Shown piece by piece: positions 22,301 to 35,091 of a stretch of 64,000 nt of DNA. Numbering within the stretch: the stretch's first letter is position 1; each line of letters begins with the position of its first letter. A model generated the notes under the pieces. That model ran no database searches. It worked only from the letters and a program-made list of their open reading frames with translations, and had not been told where the DNA came from. Where the stretch lies: positions 7,862,001 through 7,926,000 of the forward strand of contig NC_083512.1 in assembly GCF_032362555.1 (NCBI RefSeq), written 5' to 3'. The stretch is from Amyelois transitella. Its lineage: Eukaryota > Arthropoda > Insecta > Lepidoptera > Pyralidae. The position numbers and the translations under genes were made by a program.

Positions 22301-25300
22301 AAAATAAAAACTGGTATTCAAAGGATATATAACATGTACCATAATCACAACGGATTATGACAACGTCGTTGTACGTTTAAAAAAAAAAAAACATTTTTTA
22401 TATTTGGGCACTGAACTTACAACAGTTTGTTGTCGAAAATAAGGTATTTAAGTAGGTAACCAGAAATTGCAAAGTTATATGCACACGCTCAAGGGTTTTG
22501 AAATACTAAGTGATGAATGCAATTGATACGTCATTTGAAATAAATTAAGTAGTACCATAGAATTTTGAAATCATATAAGTAAGAAGTAGCAAGTGCTCCC
22601 TATTGTTGAATATGTCATAGTCTTTAGTCCCCATAGCGTTTTTATCTTGTTAGACATCTTTTCTACTGCGAAGATAACTGCGTACGTTACGTTGATTCGT
22701 ATAGTTTTAACTAAAATATGCAATTTCTAGTGTCCTATTTTATTTCGATTTCTATGGTATGTACGGTCAACTTACAGATTACTTACCAAAAAATAAACTA
22801 TTATCGTAATTTTTAATTCATATAGGAGAGACTATTATGCTGATAATGACTGTTTCAATGCAAATCTTGGAACGATGGTTTACCTAGCACACATACATAC
22901 ATATACAGGGAATGTTTCCCAGTATTTCAGTCTTCTGTTTACTATTCACATGACGCACGCTTGACTCATGCACCTATAGGGACACTCACACTGTTTTCTG
23001 TAGAACAGTGTTGATAATAATACATACTAATATTATAAATGACTAGGTTTTGCACGGGCCTTCGCTTCCGTGGGAATTTGCAAATTTTGTAAAATTTCGT
23101 CAAAATCGGTCCATTTGTTTTTCACTTTATATATTATAAACAAATCTTTTCTCTTGAAGTAATATTAGTAACTATACGACAGAAAAAAGGAAATATATAT
23201 TATCTGCAAAACTTAAGCAATTTTAATGGACCAACAGCTGTGAGTAATTTTATTCCAGTCCGGTCAACAGGCGCTCCCAAAAGATTGGTTTTTATTTTTA
23301 AATTACCCGCCTCCGCTTCATCCAAATATGCATTCTATTTTTCAATTCTCGGTTTACAATGCAGATTTCTATGATAGCCCTTTTAAGTGGTTAAGAAGGT
23401 CACCCAAATACATAATCAAAAGAGGATGCGGAAATAAAGATACATCGTACTGATAATATAATGTTTAAACTCTTTGTATGTTTAAATGTATCAGAACTTT
23501 GACCTAGCGAATTCACAAGACTCCTTTAGTTTTGTGACGTATAGAGAAGCCCGTTGATTGACATACAGTAACCTTTTGTATTTAACTTGGAGTAAGTATT
23601 TAATTCGTTTTTTATCTTTGTCATGCTCTGTTTGCTTCAAAGCTTGGGGTCCACTGAATAAGTGGGACTTAATATGAAATGATTTGGCAAAGTGTACGGT
23701 CGGCCGCTTGCTCCATGATTACAACCGGCCCTGGGAAATTTTGGTGTACAAGTTTTAATATAGTAGTTAGATACCTAATTATCTTTTAAAGTGGTTTAGT
23801 TTAGCGGGCTCTGAGCTTTATAGCCAACGAATGAAAATACAAATTCAAACTGGAAGTACTAAGAAGTATCATATAGATGAGAGAGATTATTTAAAAACCT
23901 TAAAAAAACTAAGCTAAGTTAACTTTTTACCCACCAACTTGGTTCTATTGAAAAAAGACACGTCTTCTTGTTAAATAAATAAATCTTAAATATATATGTA
24001 TAAAATAGGTAATTGGTTAGTTTAATCACTGACTAAATAACATATCGATGCTCGTATGATTTGACATGTAGGTTAATTTCTAGACTCCGGGTAAAATAAG
24101 AGAGAATCTCAATATTATTATTTTACCCGGACAGTCGGGTCCCGATACTTATCCCGATACGTATCTAACATATGTCCACATTGTTGTAGGTCGAAGAGGG
24201 TTGGTGGCAAGGCCGTCGGCAGGGCCGGATAGGCGTGTTCCCTTCAAACTTCGTGGAGATGCTGGAACCTCCGCAACATCAGCCGCCCTTCGAACCAGCG
24301 CCGGCGCTACCACCAAAACCTTGTAAGTTTTTTTTTTATAGAGTTAGTGAAGATTTGGAAGAAAATATTTAAGTTAAATCATGAAAATGCGACTAGTGTT
24401 TAGCACGCTTGCAAAGAAAATAAAACCTCTTAAGCTCTATTATAAAATAAAAGAATCTATATTTTTCAACAGTTAAGGAGCTTTGCCGCGTGCTGTTTCC
24501 ATACACGGCCGTGAACGAAGACGAGTTGACACTGGCCGAAGGGGACATAGTGACGATTATATCAAAAGAAGCACCCGACAGAGGATGGTGGCGAGGCGAG
24601 ATCCACGGGCGAGTGGGCCTGTTTCCTGATAACTTCGTGCAATTGCTACCACCTAAGGGTAAGTCTACACTACAATAGCCATTGATTTATCTATATTGTT
24701 GGAGTTAAACGGATTTTTATGGTAAAGAGTAGACCTGTCAACCGTATCACAATGATCATTTCTAAAGAAGCATTCTTTTGATATGAGTGGGGTTTTTTTC
24801 GAAAACTTCGTGCAATTGCTACCCCCAGAAGGGTGAACTCTCATTGCATTTTTTTGAAGTGTTAAACTTATTGTTTTGCATGATAATAAGTGCACTCAAA
24901 GAGTATAACGATCACATTGAAAAAAAGCGTTGACGATATTCACGAACGCGTGAGATTTACAAGTGCGTGAAGATGTTTTCTGATAACTTAGCTCTATTGA
25001 TGTTCCTTTTTAAATAAATTTAAATTAAATGCAAAAAATATGCAACAATGTACATACATTGTTGCATATTTTTTTAGCAGACTTTTAAACTGATGTGCAC
25101 CAAACTGGTTTTATTTAAAAGGAAATAAGGTGAAGATAGTTTAGAAGAATGTGTTAGTCAATTTTCCCACGAGAGCGCATCCCAGAGTAAAAGTTTGTAG
25201 GATACGAAACTTTACAAATGGCTCTTAAGCAAATCCTGTTAGCTTTAGCTGATTTAATTCAGAGGGGACTGCGTTCCTTGACCTATGTAATCAAAAAATA

Positions 25301-28300
25301 AGTCAATTCTTTAAACGATTCTGATCAAATAGTGTCCACGTTTCGTTATAATTTTATTATAAGTGCACTGCACTTTAGGGGAGCGAGTGGGAATTGTGAC
25401 TGACTCCCGCTTGTAATGACTGGCCGAGCTCAAATTCCCAGGTTTGTACACGTCACGTGAACGTTTCGAGCACGTCAGTGATTCATCTTCGAAATGGCAC
25501 CAATGACTTTTAGGCGATCTATACTGATTAAAGTGGTTTCTTTATAATATGCTGACTTGGCAAAGATGTTTTAAAGCAGGGTTGTATTTCTATTGATAAA
25601 GTGTATAGATTTATTCATAAAAATACATAACTATGTGTTCTTTAATATATTACTGTGATCACTATAAGTAGTTGACTTTTGATTCACTTTTGCGATACCT
25701 TTGGGAACACTTCGTTGACTGTTATTCTTATGTTTGCCATAATAAAATGTAATGACAGATAAAAGGCAAAGATATACACGCCAACAATAAAAGAGTATTA
25801 AAGAGGTTGACTTCTAATGTATATAGCCTTAAAGGAACAACGCGTCAGATTGTGTCCAAAAAAGTAATAAATAATAGTACTTACGTATGTACTTACTTGA
25901 CTATATAATGTTAGATAATGTAATTTCCTTATTCCTGCCTATCAAGTTAAACATACTGGCGAAGTAGTGATACCAGTATTGAGAAGAAAGCACAGTTATT
26001 CAGTGTTCACAGCGGAAACGGACGCTGTTCCCGTAATTAGACGCAACGTGGTCTGATTGTAAACACACGACTGGTTGGAAACGAAAGTGGAAGTGTCAAG
26101 TTGTAATGACTTAAGAAAAGGAAATAGAAATGCTAATAATTTTTTTGATCACTTACACTGATGCAATATAAAATAACATAGCGCTCCACCTAACTCCGCT
26201 GTAAAGTAGGTACTTGTTCTTGCAAATGAGAAAAAAGAAAAACGGATGTCGTTGGTCTGTCTCCTAATTTTCTTATATCGTTGGAAATGATATGATCTAC
26301 ATGTTTCTGAATCTTCAGACAGCCACAAGATTTAATTTTGGTAATACTCAAAAGTGACGTGAAGTTTCAGTGAACAAGGTTCCATGAAAACAAAACTTCG
26401 ATATGTCGCTAAGAGTATTTTCTTCAAAAATATAAATAAACCTTGAGCGCGCGATTTTGTAAAACACGTCATGATTGTAAAATATTGAGAGCATAGAAAA
26501 TATTTCTTGTAATCATTGAAAATGTATAATTGGTGAAACAAAGGTTTCTAAGAGATAGTAATAAGTCATAGAATTAGAGTACCCAGAAAGATGTCAACTA
26601 GGTAAATAATTATAGCCAGAAAATTGAGGTACATGGTTGAATTATATATATACATTGCTCATTCTACAAGATTTAGGCAGAGACTAAAATGCCTGCTTCA
26701 TTCACATTCAATATTAAAAAATTACTTAAACTTAATTCCTACTAGGAGAAGTCAGCGTTGGTGAATACAAGTTTAGCTTTGTAAAACATGTTAGAATCAC
26801 ATATTGTTAGATATCTTGCTTCTATATTTTAAGTATTTTACATCAAGACGTTGTTCAGTCAAAACAATAACACTGTACATTAATTTTATGGCGGGCGACT
26901 GGAGTCTGCTGTATTTTAAGTACACAGTAACAGTGTGACTGCTGTATTGCAAACAGAATGAGACGAGACTAAAGAGAGGTGGTATAGTACGCAATGCTAT
27001 TTGACTTCATCCAATGTATGAAGAATCTAAATGCAAAGCTCATAGTGTCAGTGTGACAATTCTTTTGCCAATTAACATTTAAGATAGGTACTTCAATATA
27101 TGCGAAAATGTGGAAAAATCTGGGCAAATATTGAAGAATGAGCACTGCTGCACACCCTGGTGTTGAATTTCTTATACACACAGACTCCAAACGGCGCGGA
27201 ACCAAAAGTGTCTCATATACATATCTCTCTCATATGAGATACGTTTCTTTTCTACGGTAGTTAATTTCATGTAATGTAACTACGTATCTTAGATTTCTTA
27301 ACTAAAACAATAGCTCTGAAATGAAGTAAACGTTCCACTTTAACTAAATCATGTTTAATGAAACTGATGGCACGAGCGACACGAGGTTTACAAGACGACA
27401 CGAGCCAATCACTTCTGCCTATTATGGTAATTGTTCTGCTGGCCGTACAACTGATGCGTGTAGTACAATTATGTTAGTAAACAACGCCTACACTGGTTTA
27501 GCATTCGAAGCCTCGGCGCTGCGATATTGACATTTCTCATGAAGGTTGCCTCCAGTCGTGATTTTGCGTAACCAACTCGCCATGCTATCTTAGTTACCTT
27601 TTATATTCAGTTGCCTAACGGTTCGTGATTCGCTGGGTCTCGGAACGTTTTTCCTCCAGGTTTTCTTATGTTTATAGCGCAAAATGGGTGTCGAGTGTGA
27701 GTGCCTATTTATTGTGTTTAGTGACAGAATTATTGTAAGCTCAATAGAGATATGATTTTACTTTATTGTTTACATTTGACCCTTCTTTAGAAATGTTGTT
27801 TTGATTTTATTATTTTACATTTTAATTTTTTTCAAAGATTCTTGATATGATGTTGGCCCTGTCTGCCTCGTAAGACATAGGTACGTGATTACATGTATGC
27901 GTGTTACGTCTTTATCTCTTACGATTTAGACAGAGCCAACAGACTTGAATATACTAGAAGTAGTATGTATAAGATCATTATATTTAAAGCTGATGTCATT
28001 TGAATATTTAAATAATGCAAGGAAACTTACTTTACTTACTTTGTTTTCATAAAAAACTTCGACTAATTCGAAAAATTTGACTGTTGGTACGGTGCTGAAA
28101 AATTGTGTACAAATTATTTAATTTATATTATAAGTATTATTATATGCCCATGACCGCTCTAAGACATTCTTATTCTCTGTAGACATTTTTCTTGCATTAT
28201 TTAAATATTCAAATGACATCAGCTATTACACATTGAAGATATGCATAAATATTACTGTAGATATAGGTGTGTAGCTGTCATCATCGTCATCATAATTTAT

Positions 28301-31300
28301 TATTAGGATGACCCTTACCCAAGTAGAGATGTTTTGAGCAATGTTTATTTAATTACTTGACGCTCAAATAACAACTTGTGGCTTCCTATTACTCCTACTT
28401 AATTGATGTAGTCTTGTTCAAAGTGATGTTATTATCAATAGTGATTTACCGAAATATTAACGCCAGTAGAATAGGATAAAGAACTCTGTAACACACATGA
28501 CAGAAATAAAGCACAATAATATCCATACATACAATAAAATTGTAAGTGATTAATGTCTGTACTTGAAAGAGATTGCCAAAAATTGATTTGGGGGTCTATA
28601 ATTTAAATTAAATTATACATTAGATCAACAGAAGCCTAACATGTGATTTTTAGTATCTGTCTACTGTCTGTATGTTTGTACTAGCATCACGCGAAAATTA
28701 TTGCTCCGATTTGAATGTGCTTTTCGCAGATGTGTTAGGCTCTGACCATTTAGAAAATGATAAAACGATTGATAAATATTTGTTATTAATTAAAATAAGG
28801 CAACATTGGGTCTCTAAATGATTTTGTAAAGATGATATATCTAATCTTTAAAAAATATTAGCGTCCGTGGTTTATCTATAGTGCATGACATAAGCAATTT
28901 GACCGTGAGCCGGTATAGAAAGTAGGAAGCCCACGAAACTATAGACTTTTGAATAATTTTAATACATTGTCGTAGATTATGAATAACATTAGAATAGCAA
29001 ATGTGGTTATAATATTGTTTTCGAAGATAGTCTTGTCTATCATTAATCACGCCTGCATTTTTGTTGTTTAACACTTTCGTGATGAATCTACATAATCAAA
29101 TTATTTATCTTAGCATTGTGAAGATACAATAATCACATGATGTAAAAAATAGCATGTTTTCGCAATGACCCGTGATACAATTTTGCCTTGCGAATGAATT
29201 CTATCGAATTTATACCTTACTAGAGGCCGCCCGCGACTTCGTCCGCGTGGAATCATTCCCGCGGGAACTCCGGGATATAAAATAGCCTATATGTTATTCT
29301 GGGTCTTCAGCTACATACTACATACCAAACTTCATCGTAATCGGTTCAGTAGTTTTTGTGTGAAAGAGTAACAAACATCCATACTGACATACTCACAAAG
29401 TTTCGCATTTATAATATTAGTAGGATAGTTTTTATAATTTCCTTAGCTACTTATGTATATAGCAATAATTATATCAAAACATATTAGAATATAGTGGCTT
29501 TCGTTTTTTTTTCTTTAAAAATAATACAAGCAAGAAACAATTTTAAGATCCACGTTACGTCCTCGTTTATAATTTTTTGTTTTGAAAAGGCTTATTTATG
29601 CTGTTTTCTTCCTAATTTACTGCCATTATTTTAAAAGTCCAAGTTATGGAACTACTTAATGTAAACCGTATTTTCTCCTTTTCAGTGAAATCGGACACAG
29701 AAGAAAAGAAACCGGACCGGCCTCCGTCGAAAACCCCGAATGCGTTATACCCCATACTCAACAAGTACTCGGAGAGTACTGCCTCTATTAAGGAACTCAC
29801 CACGTCTAGAATAAGGTATGTGGATAGTGGTGTAATTATATATTTTTGACCAAAGAGTACATTCTTTATGGGTATAAAGAACATTTATATACAGAGCCGA
29901 TGATCTTGAAAGACTTACATAAAGAAAAAAAATTCTTTATTGTATATCCCGGTTGCGTCCTTCAAAGAGCCCAAGATCCGTTTTGAAGAAAAGTCAGAAA
30001 ATAAACATTGGAAAAGAGAATGGCCCACGATTATAGATATTTATGTTTTTTTTTTATATCGAGGGAGCGGGGCCTATACTTGTCAACGAACGAAATATCA
30101 ACCAAAAAAATAAATGTCAACAGTCTTAATAAGCAACTAATCCCTTAAATTAATGACTTTTACATAAAATATATATAAACATAGGACTATTTAGTCAAAA
30201 ATCCACTATAATAATTTGGGAACAAATCAACGTCCAAAAATATTCAATGTGGTGTTGACATTTTTTTTGTTGAAATTTCGTCCGTTGACATTGTGTAAAG
30301 CTTTTGAAATTAGTGAAGGCATCCGAACGTAATATGTAATAATTTTTTCGACTTTTCATATTGCAGTATGCACAAAGAAAATACAGTAAGCAAAGAGAGC
30401 AGCACACAAAGTACAGTCACGCACACGAACAAGAGCGAGTCAGAGAAAACGGTCCATAGTGACACCACGCCCGATGGAACACTAGATGGACAGGTAAGGA
30501 AATATAATAAAACTACAGAGTTTAAATCATGTAAACTTTAATGTACTATCCTTAAGAAGTAGTCTTAATGCCTAAGCAATAAAGTTTTAATAAATTTTTA
30601 AAACACGGTCACTGGCGGTGCAATAAAAAAAATGTCTGTTCAAAAAGAGTCAGTTAAAGTATTACAGATAAAAGTTTTATTTGATTATTGTGTGATGCAT
30701 TTGATGTTTTAATGATTTCAGATAAAGAAACCTCCAGTGCCATTGAAGAAAAGCCCAACGTTATCGTCGGGAGTGGGTGGTCTGTTCAGCGGGCTTAAGA
30801 GCAAAATGTTATCGTCCACAGAAAAGTATGTATCATTTCATTGGTATGATTATCTTTGTGGTATAGTACAACCTGGTATTGGCTGCATTGTCTCTAAACA
30901 TACCAAGCGATTTATTTCAAATTGGTATTTCTCTATGGCGGGGCTTGGCCTGCTTATTTTTCTTTATTTATAGGTACTTTATAGTAAAAAAAAAAACAAT
31001 CTATACTATTTAAAAAATATATGTATTAAACGCGCACGTAACTTACCTTTATTTTATCTCAAACGTTTCGAATCATGTTAGAATGATCCGTGGTCACCAA
31101 GCACCGCTGTACGGTGTAGTATAGGCTTACTTACTGAAAAATTCTTAAAAATGTTCCACTGGGTTTTATTAACATTTTGTAATTTACAATTTTATTAACT
31201 TTATAGAGAGAAATCTTCATCGACTACAGTAAGCAGCGGGAGCAGTAGCGGCGGCGAGTGGGACCGGCCGGACGGCGGCGCGGCCAGCAAGGCGGCGGCG

Positions 31301-34300
31301 GCGGGCGTCCCGCACACGCCCAACACGAACACGTTCGACCACGTCGAGAGGAACTCTATGCTCAACGACCCGCGCGCGAGGAGGTTGCTAACATTCATTG
31401 TGATAAGCATTTAGCACATTCTTCGCGAGCGAGCGATTTTCTTGATGATTTCTGAACTTAATATGGCAGATGGAAAGGATTTTTTTTAATGTAAAACCTT
31501 TATTAAACATGGAAAAGTAATGTAAATACCTACTTTATATTTTTCCATGGCATCGCATCCGTGAATGAAATTAGCTAATGTTACTACTAGTGTGGTAGAA
31601 ACGGGAACGGAAAAATTTGAGTTGTATACTTTAAATACCTAAGTACTCCAAAAAAAAAAAATTTTTTTTTCTAATTTATTTCATACCACACACATACATA
31701 TATAGTCATGCCTTTATCCCTTGCGGGGTTGACAGAGCCAACAGGATGGAAAAGACTGAAAGGCCACATTCAGCTGTATCGCCTACAAAAAGTTGCACAA
31801 CATAAAATTATTACTACTTTTTTTCTTTTTTGTAATGAATATGACTAATTACTGTAATATTCTTTTTCATGATAAAGGAATCATTAATATGTTTGTAACC
31901 TACAGAGGCACTGGTGGAGGCTGGATCAATGTCACTTTATTTTTCTTTTCTCGTAAAAGTATAAAACTATGGCGCCGAACCAAAAAGGTTAGCAGCGTGG
32001 CCGTCGCTAACAATGTTTTTAACATAAAGATACTTATTTACAGAGTAAAAGCACCTCGTCGAAGACCGCCAAGTCAGTCGCTAAGGGACGATACGCCGCA
32101 GCAAATAGGACTCAGTAATGGACATGAAGGTATAGTAATATGTACTTGTATTGTTTAATAAGGATATTATTCAAACGTTCCCTATTCTTCCTTCTGGCCG
32201 TCACTGTTACACCCTCACCTCACTTAAGAAGAGCTCGGAAGGGCCTTTTGAACACGATCCAGGATTGAATGAGTCAGGTTTTTACGCGAAGCAACTCCCG
32301 TCTAACTTTCGCAAAATTTCCCGGGGAACTTTGCCCATAATACATGAATGCCTTACCTTAGTCGCCTGAAGTGTCCGAAAAAATTTGACATTTGATAAAT
32401 GTATGTATGGAACTCACTCAATCTCGTAAAACAATATTGAAATGCATTAAGATAGTCGATCTAATAATAAACCACTGTGGTTCGTTTTGCTACATTCTTT
32501 GACGATTTTCGCTATCAATTTAGATAACATTGATTGTTAGGTACTCTTAAGATTGCAATACTAATGACGCACCTTATATACGATTATTGATTGTTAATTT
32601 GTATACATATAGCGTGTTTTAGTTAAATTTTATATTAATAATTTAAATAGTGTTTATGTCAGTGAATTAAAACAGTGTATACTACAGGTATTTTGATATA
32701 AATTTTGGGGCAGACAAAAGGATTATGTCGATCCCAATCACTCACGAATTATTATTTCAAATCATTTTATCTTCAATGTTAATGTATTAAAATAGATTAG
32801 ATCTAATAGATTAGATTTTTCTACCTCCTGGCGTTAATCCCAGTTACATCATAATCTCTGAAGAGCAGGTCATTGTCTTAAACTACACGTTATACTTTTT
32901 TTAGTCACACGTGTGCACATGCGTTAACACGGACACGACACGAGCTCTTATATTTAGTGACTTCAAATCTACAAATCTCCACAAACACTGGAAATATTGT
33001 TACTATTGGTAAGTTATTAAAAATATGTATCCATTCAGTTCCAACAGCACCCGAGAAGCCACCGCCCGAGAAAATGGAAGAGATCAAGCCTCGCGCGCGC
33101 GAGTGGGAGAAACACAAGGCGCCGTGGATGGAGGAGCTGAAGCTGAACCAGGCCAAGAAGACCAGCTTCGGAGCCGACGGCAAGGCGCGCTCCGGCGGCG
33201 GGGACGGGCTGGCGAGCAAGGCTGGTGGCGGCAGTACTGACAGGTTGCATCACGTTTCTCTTATTATCTTACCAGTTTCTCGTATTTCACTTTGCTTTTC
33301 TCTTTATCTCATTACGTTTCTCTATCTTATTAGGTTGCCTGATCTCACTATGTTTAATTTTTCCATCATCATCACTCCCTTTGCTTACCATCCATGCTTT
33401 TATTTATGAAGCATATGAATTTATGTTTAACAGAATTTTGGACTGCGGTTTAGAAGAAAAGAGGTCATCGAGTCATTCAATGGAGATGTCAAAGAGCACG
33501 TCGTCAATCAGCAGTAAAATGTCAATTTTGGAAAGCTTTGAGGAGGTAAATTTGTTAATACTTTTCCCCCGTCTCCCATTCTCGTTCCCGTTTAATTTTG
33601 GAGTATCATCTCTTGATGCAATTCGAACAACATACGGAAACTACTGGCCAAATTTTTTATACAGTTTCAGTGATTTTAATTTTCTGTTAACATGTTAGTC
33701 ACTTAATCAGTTATTTTTTTAAAATATATTTTAAGTCTTTTAACGCAAATTCCTGTGTAAGGAACAGTTCCGGGTATAAAGTAACTGAGGTTTTAATGTT
33801 TTTCTACTAGTAAACTTATCTCAAAGTAAAAGTGGTTAATCTTGATTGTATTTTTTCTGACACCCTGATTAAAAATACAATAATTTCAGAATAAAGTACG
33901 ACATTCCTTGGACTCGAAAAAGGAGACGACGACGCGAGAGGAAACCGGAACACGAACGACGCTACCCACATTGCCGTCGCCTACCGCTGCAGGTAACAAT
34001 GATATTTATATTACCATTTATTATAGAATTTTACACAAATGTGTCAATTTTATCCATTTGGACGTGTGGTTTCCGGTGTTTTGCTCCTGTCGCTATCATT
34101 TCAAATTAATTCAAAGCTGGAAGATATATTCCCTAGCGGTTCAGGCTGTGCCTTGATGATGTCAGTCAATTAGTTTTCTCTTTTATATATATAGATTTTA
34201 AATATGAATGATTAACTTACAGGGAGAACGTTAGCGGCGATGTTAGACGAAATAAAAAAGCCCCCCGCGCCCCAACCGCCCTCGGCCTCCGCGCGAACCA

Positions 34301-35091
34301 TGGGCGAGTTCGCCGAGAAGTCAGCCTCCAAAATGGAGAAAACTGAGAAACATAGTGAAATCAACTCTATATCGAAAACTTCAACCGTCATTGAAACTCC
34401 TTTCAAAAGTACCGAAGTTGAAAAGATAAGTCCTTTCAAGACTACAGAGGTTGAAAAGATAGAAAGAGATAAAACGCCTGAAAGGATAAATGTGAAAACG
34501 CCAGAAAGAACCATTGTTAACGATAAAAGTGCTTCGGCGACTTTGGAAAGGCTGAAGACGAAATCTGAGAAAAATGAAGGGTCGGAGGCTTTAATCGCTC
34601 AACTTAATAGTAGGGTAAGTTATTTATTTATCGAAATTTTATGTAATTTAATCTGTATTACAAAAAAAAGCTTGTTTGATGTATAAAATTCTTCCTTAAA
34701 GAAAAACATTGGGTAGATTAAATAAAAAAAAAATATTTAGGGTGTATTTTGGTGTTTTTCCCAAAAAAAATCATGTCGAGTTTCGACATCCTATGCCTAG
34801 TCGAGTTTCGGCATCCTATGCCTAGTTGTTAAGCTGCTCGCTGTTGCTCGATTAGTCAGTATCGAAAGAGTTGTATAGTCATATATTTTATTGATATTGA
34901 TTTTTTGGTTTGTCTAACTATTATATCGATCTTTCTAGATAACAAACTTGGAGAAGCTCATAGAAGTACAAAACTCCATGTTCAACGCTGCCATCGACGA
35001 ACTCAACACCAAACTAAAGATCGAGACAGAAAAACGACAAGCATTACAATCAGAGATTGAAAAGTTGGCGCATTGCGTCACGCAAGTGTAG
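13387..35091 (+). CDS. cindr: CIN85/CD2AP homologue (cindr), three SH3 domains, 15 exons
   Basis: Scaffold protein linking receptor endocytosis (Cbl-type partners through PxxxPR motifs) to the actin cytoskeleton. Exons: 13387-13411, 15887-16070, 21507-21612, 24190-24322, 24473-24658, 29686-29815, 30367-30493, 30722-30825, 31207-31383, 32044-32129, 33039-33243, 33434-33545, 33890-33992, 34223-34614, 34939-35091. All phases match, giving 740 aa. SH3-1 (about 8-66): [35 protein letters not shown]3-2 is split over exons 3 and 4: [38 protein letters not shown]3-3 is exon 5: [36 protein letters not shown]. The ALYDY-like, WW and P-x-N-F residues are intact in all three. A low-complexity Ser/Lys/Pro-rich middle follows, including [12 protein letters not shown] and [17 protein letters not shown]. 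The last exon ([20 protein letters not shown]...) is a short coiled coil, as in CIN85. Intron 1 is about 2.5 kb and introns 2, 3 and 5 are 2.5-5.4 kb. Exons 9 and 11 are strikingly GC-rich. Alternative first exons are possible. Confidence 0.93.
14076..14290 (-). mobile_element. SINE-like family copy, antisense in cindr intron 1
   Basis: Reads on minus with the family blocks in order: 'gaccagtccatctctttcca', 'gtaaaaggtgac', 'aggctaggcttataaacttg', 'aggcgatgggctatcaacc', 'tgtcactatttgaatctcaa' and 'ccaaacagcttaatgtgacc'. The tail end at about 14080 is decayed. Confidence 0.8.
14893..15230 (+). mobile_element. 5'-truncated RTE-like LINE, 3' end only
   Basis: Encodes the last roughly 90 residues of the LINE protein ([20 protein letters not shown]...), almost identical to the intact copy, then the 3' UTR and (TATG)n tail. 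The phrase GTGGCAAGTGGAAAGAGG is tandemly duplicated at 15131-15173 (22-bp unit), which the intact copy lacks. It lies in cindr intron 1. Its high identity to the intact copy indicates recent activity of the family. Confidence 0.9.
15470..15760. other. GC-rich island of unknown origin in cindr intron 1
   Basis: About 290 bp of sequence much richer in G and C than the surroundings, with no splice signals linking it to cindr. A 106-codon frame on minus covers it, but I recognise no domain. It is probably a fragment of a mobile element. Confidence 0.35.
16131..16170. repeat. Perfect hairpin, 17-bp arms
   Basis: GTGAAACGTAACTGCAG, a 6-base loop TAAATG, then the exact complement. It lies 60 bp inside cindr intron 2, just after the exon encoding SH3-1. 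Confidence 0.9.
18790..18850 (-). mobile_element. RTE-like LINE 3' end fragment
   Basis: 'aatcacgcctctttcccgga' followed by 'ggggtcggcaaagac' matches the LINE 3' UTR on minus. Only the last 50-60 bp remain, in cindr intron 2. Confidence 0.65.
19930..20190 (-). mobile_element. tRNA-derived SINE remnant
   Basis: On minus from about 20072 the sequence reads GGCCTCTGTGGCGCAGCGGT, a tRNA-like head with a good A-box (TGGCGCAGCGG); further on, 'ggaggtcacgggttc' resembles a B-box. Then comes 'gtgctggtttcctcacgatg', a phrase typical of lepidopteran SINEs. It does not fold into a complete tRNA, so it is not called a tRNA gene. Another head-like sequence ('gatgtaatggttaaggcgtc') lies at 20236. Confidence 0.65.
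21690..22010. mobile_element. Two SINE-like copies, head to head
   Basis: About 21690-21790 is an antisense copy ('acgtccttatccattacggg' ... 'gaaaagactgaaagctcacg'). About 21800-22008 is a sense copy running from 'ctcccatctctttcccacgg' to 'ccccgcaagggatatagacg' and 'tgattatatgtata'. Together they form an inverted arrangement in cindr intron 3. Confidence 0.75.
23010..23130. mobile_element. Interspersed repeat fragment ('ctaatattataaat' type)
   Basis: The phrases 'atactaatattataaatg', 'cttcgcttccgtggg' and 'cgtcaaaatcggtcc' are those of a widespread lepidopteran non-autonomous element also seen at 29222 and 39765. Boundaries are uncertain. Confidence 0.5.
24745..25005 (+). pseudogene. Decayed duplicates of the cindr third SH3 exon
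   Basis: Two relics follow exon 5 within 350 bp. Relic 1 (24745-24835) reads ITMIISKEA, then after a gap ENFVQLLP and a GTGAAC in place of the donor; at DNA level 'aacttcgtgcaattgctacc' is identical to exon 5. Relic 2 (about 24935-25005) has 'gatattcacgaacg' like 'gagatccacgggcg' and a frame reading [12 protein letters not shown] against [12 protein letters not shown]. Both lack the WW core and have frame breaks. They are not in the spliced model. The spacing suggests tandem exon duplication followed by decay. Confidence 0.65.
25033..25074. repeat. Hairpin with 20-bp perfect arms
   Basis: AAAAAATATGCAACAATGTA, two-base loop, then its exact complement. It lies in cindr intron 5, just after the SH3 relics. 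Confidence 0.9.
27850..27965. mobile_element. Two abutting SINE-like tail fragments
   Basis: 'gttggccctgtctgcctcgt' continuing to 'acgtgattacatgtatg' is a sense 3' end; 'tacgtctttatctcttacga' and 'cagagccaacagactt' is an antisense 3' end. They meet tail to tail in cindr intron 5. Confidence 0.6.
29222..29430 (+). mobile_element. Lepidopteran non-autonomous repeat ('cccgcgacttcgtccgcgtg')
   Basis: The sequence 'cccgcgacttcgtccgcgtg', then 'gggatataaaatagcctat', 'aaacttcatcgtaatcggtt' and the end 'tataatattagtagga' is a very common type of moth and butterfly interspersed repeat. I recognise the phrase set but cannot name the family reliably. It lies in cindr intron 5. Confidence 0.75.
31685..31795 (-). 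mobile_element. SINE-like family 3' end, antisense in cindr intron 9
   Basis: 'agtcatgcctttatcccttg', 'cggggttgacagagccaaca' and 'aaaagactgaaaggccacat' match the 3' third of the family on minus; 'cacacatacatacata' precedes it as the tail. Confidence 0.75.
32190..32370. mobile_element. SINE-type repeat in cindr intron 10
   Basis: 'gagtcaggtttttacgcgaa', 'gcaactcccgtctaac' and 'tttcgcaaaatttcccgggg' belong to another common lepidopteran repeat; related phrases occur at 14790 and 20120. Ends are not defined. Confidence 0.5.

Noticed and set aside
24490-24678. Separate small gene starting at an internal Met
   Set aside because: It is the exon for the third SH3 domain of cindr; the phase and splice sites join it to neighbours.
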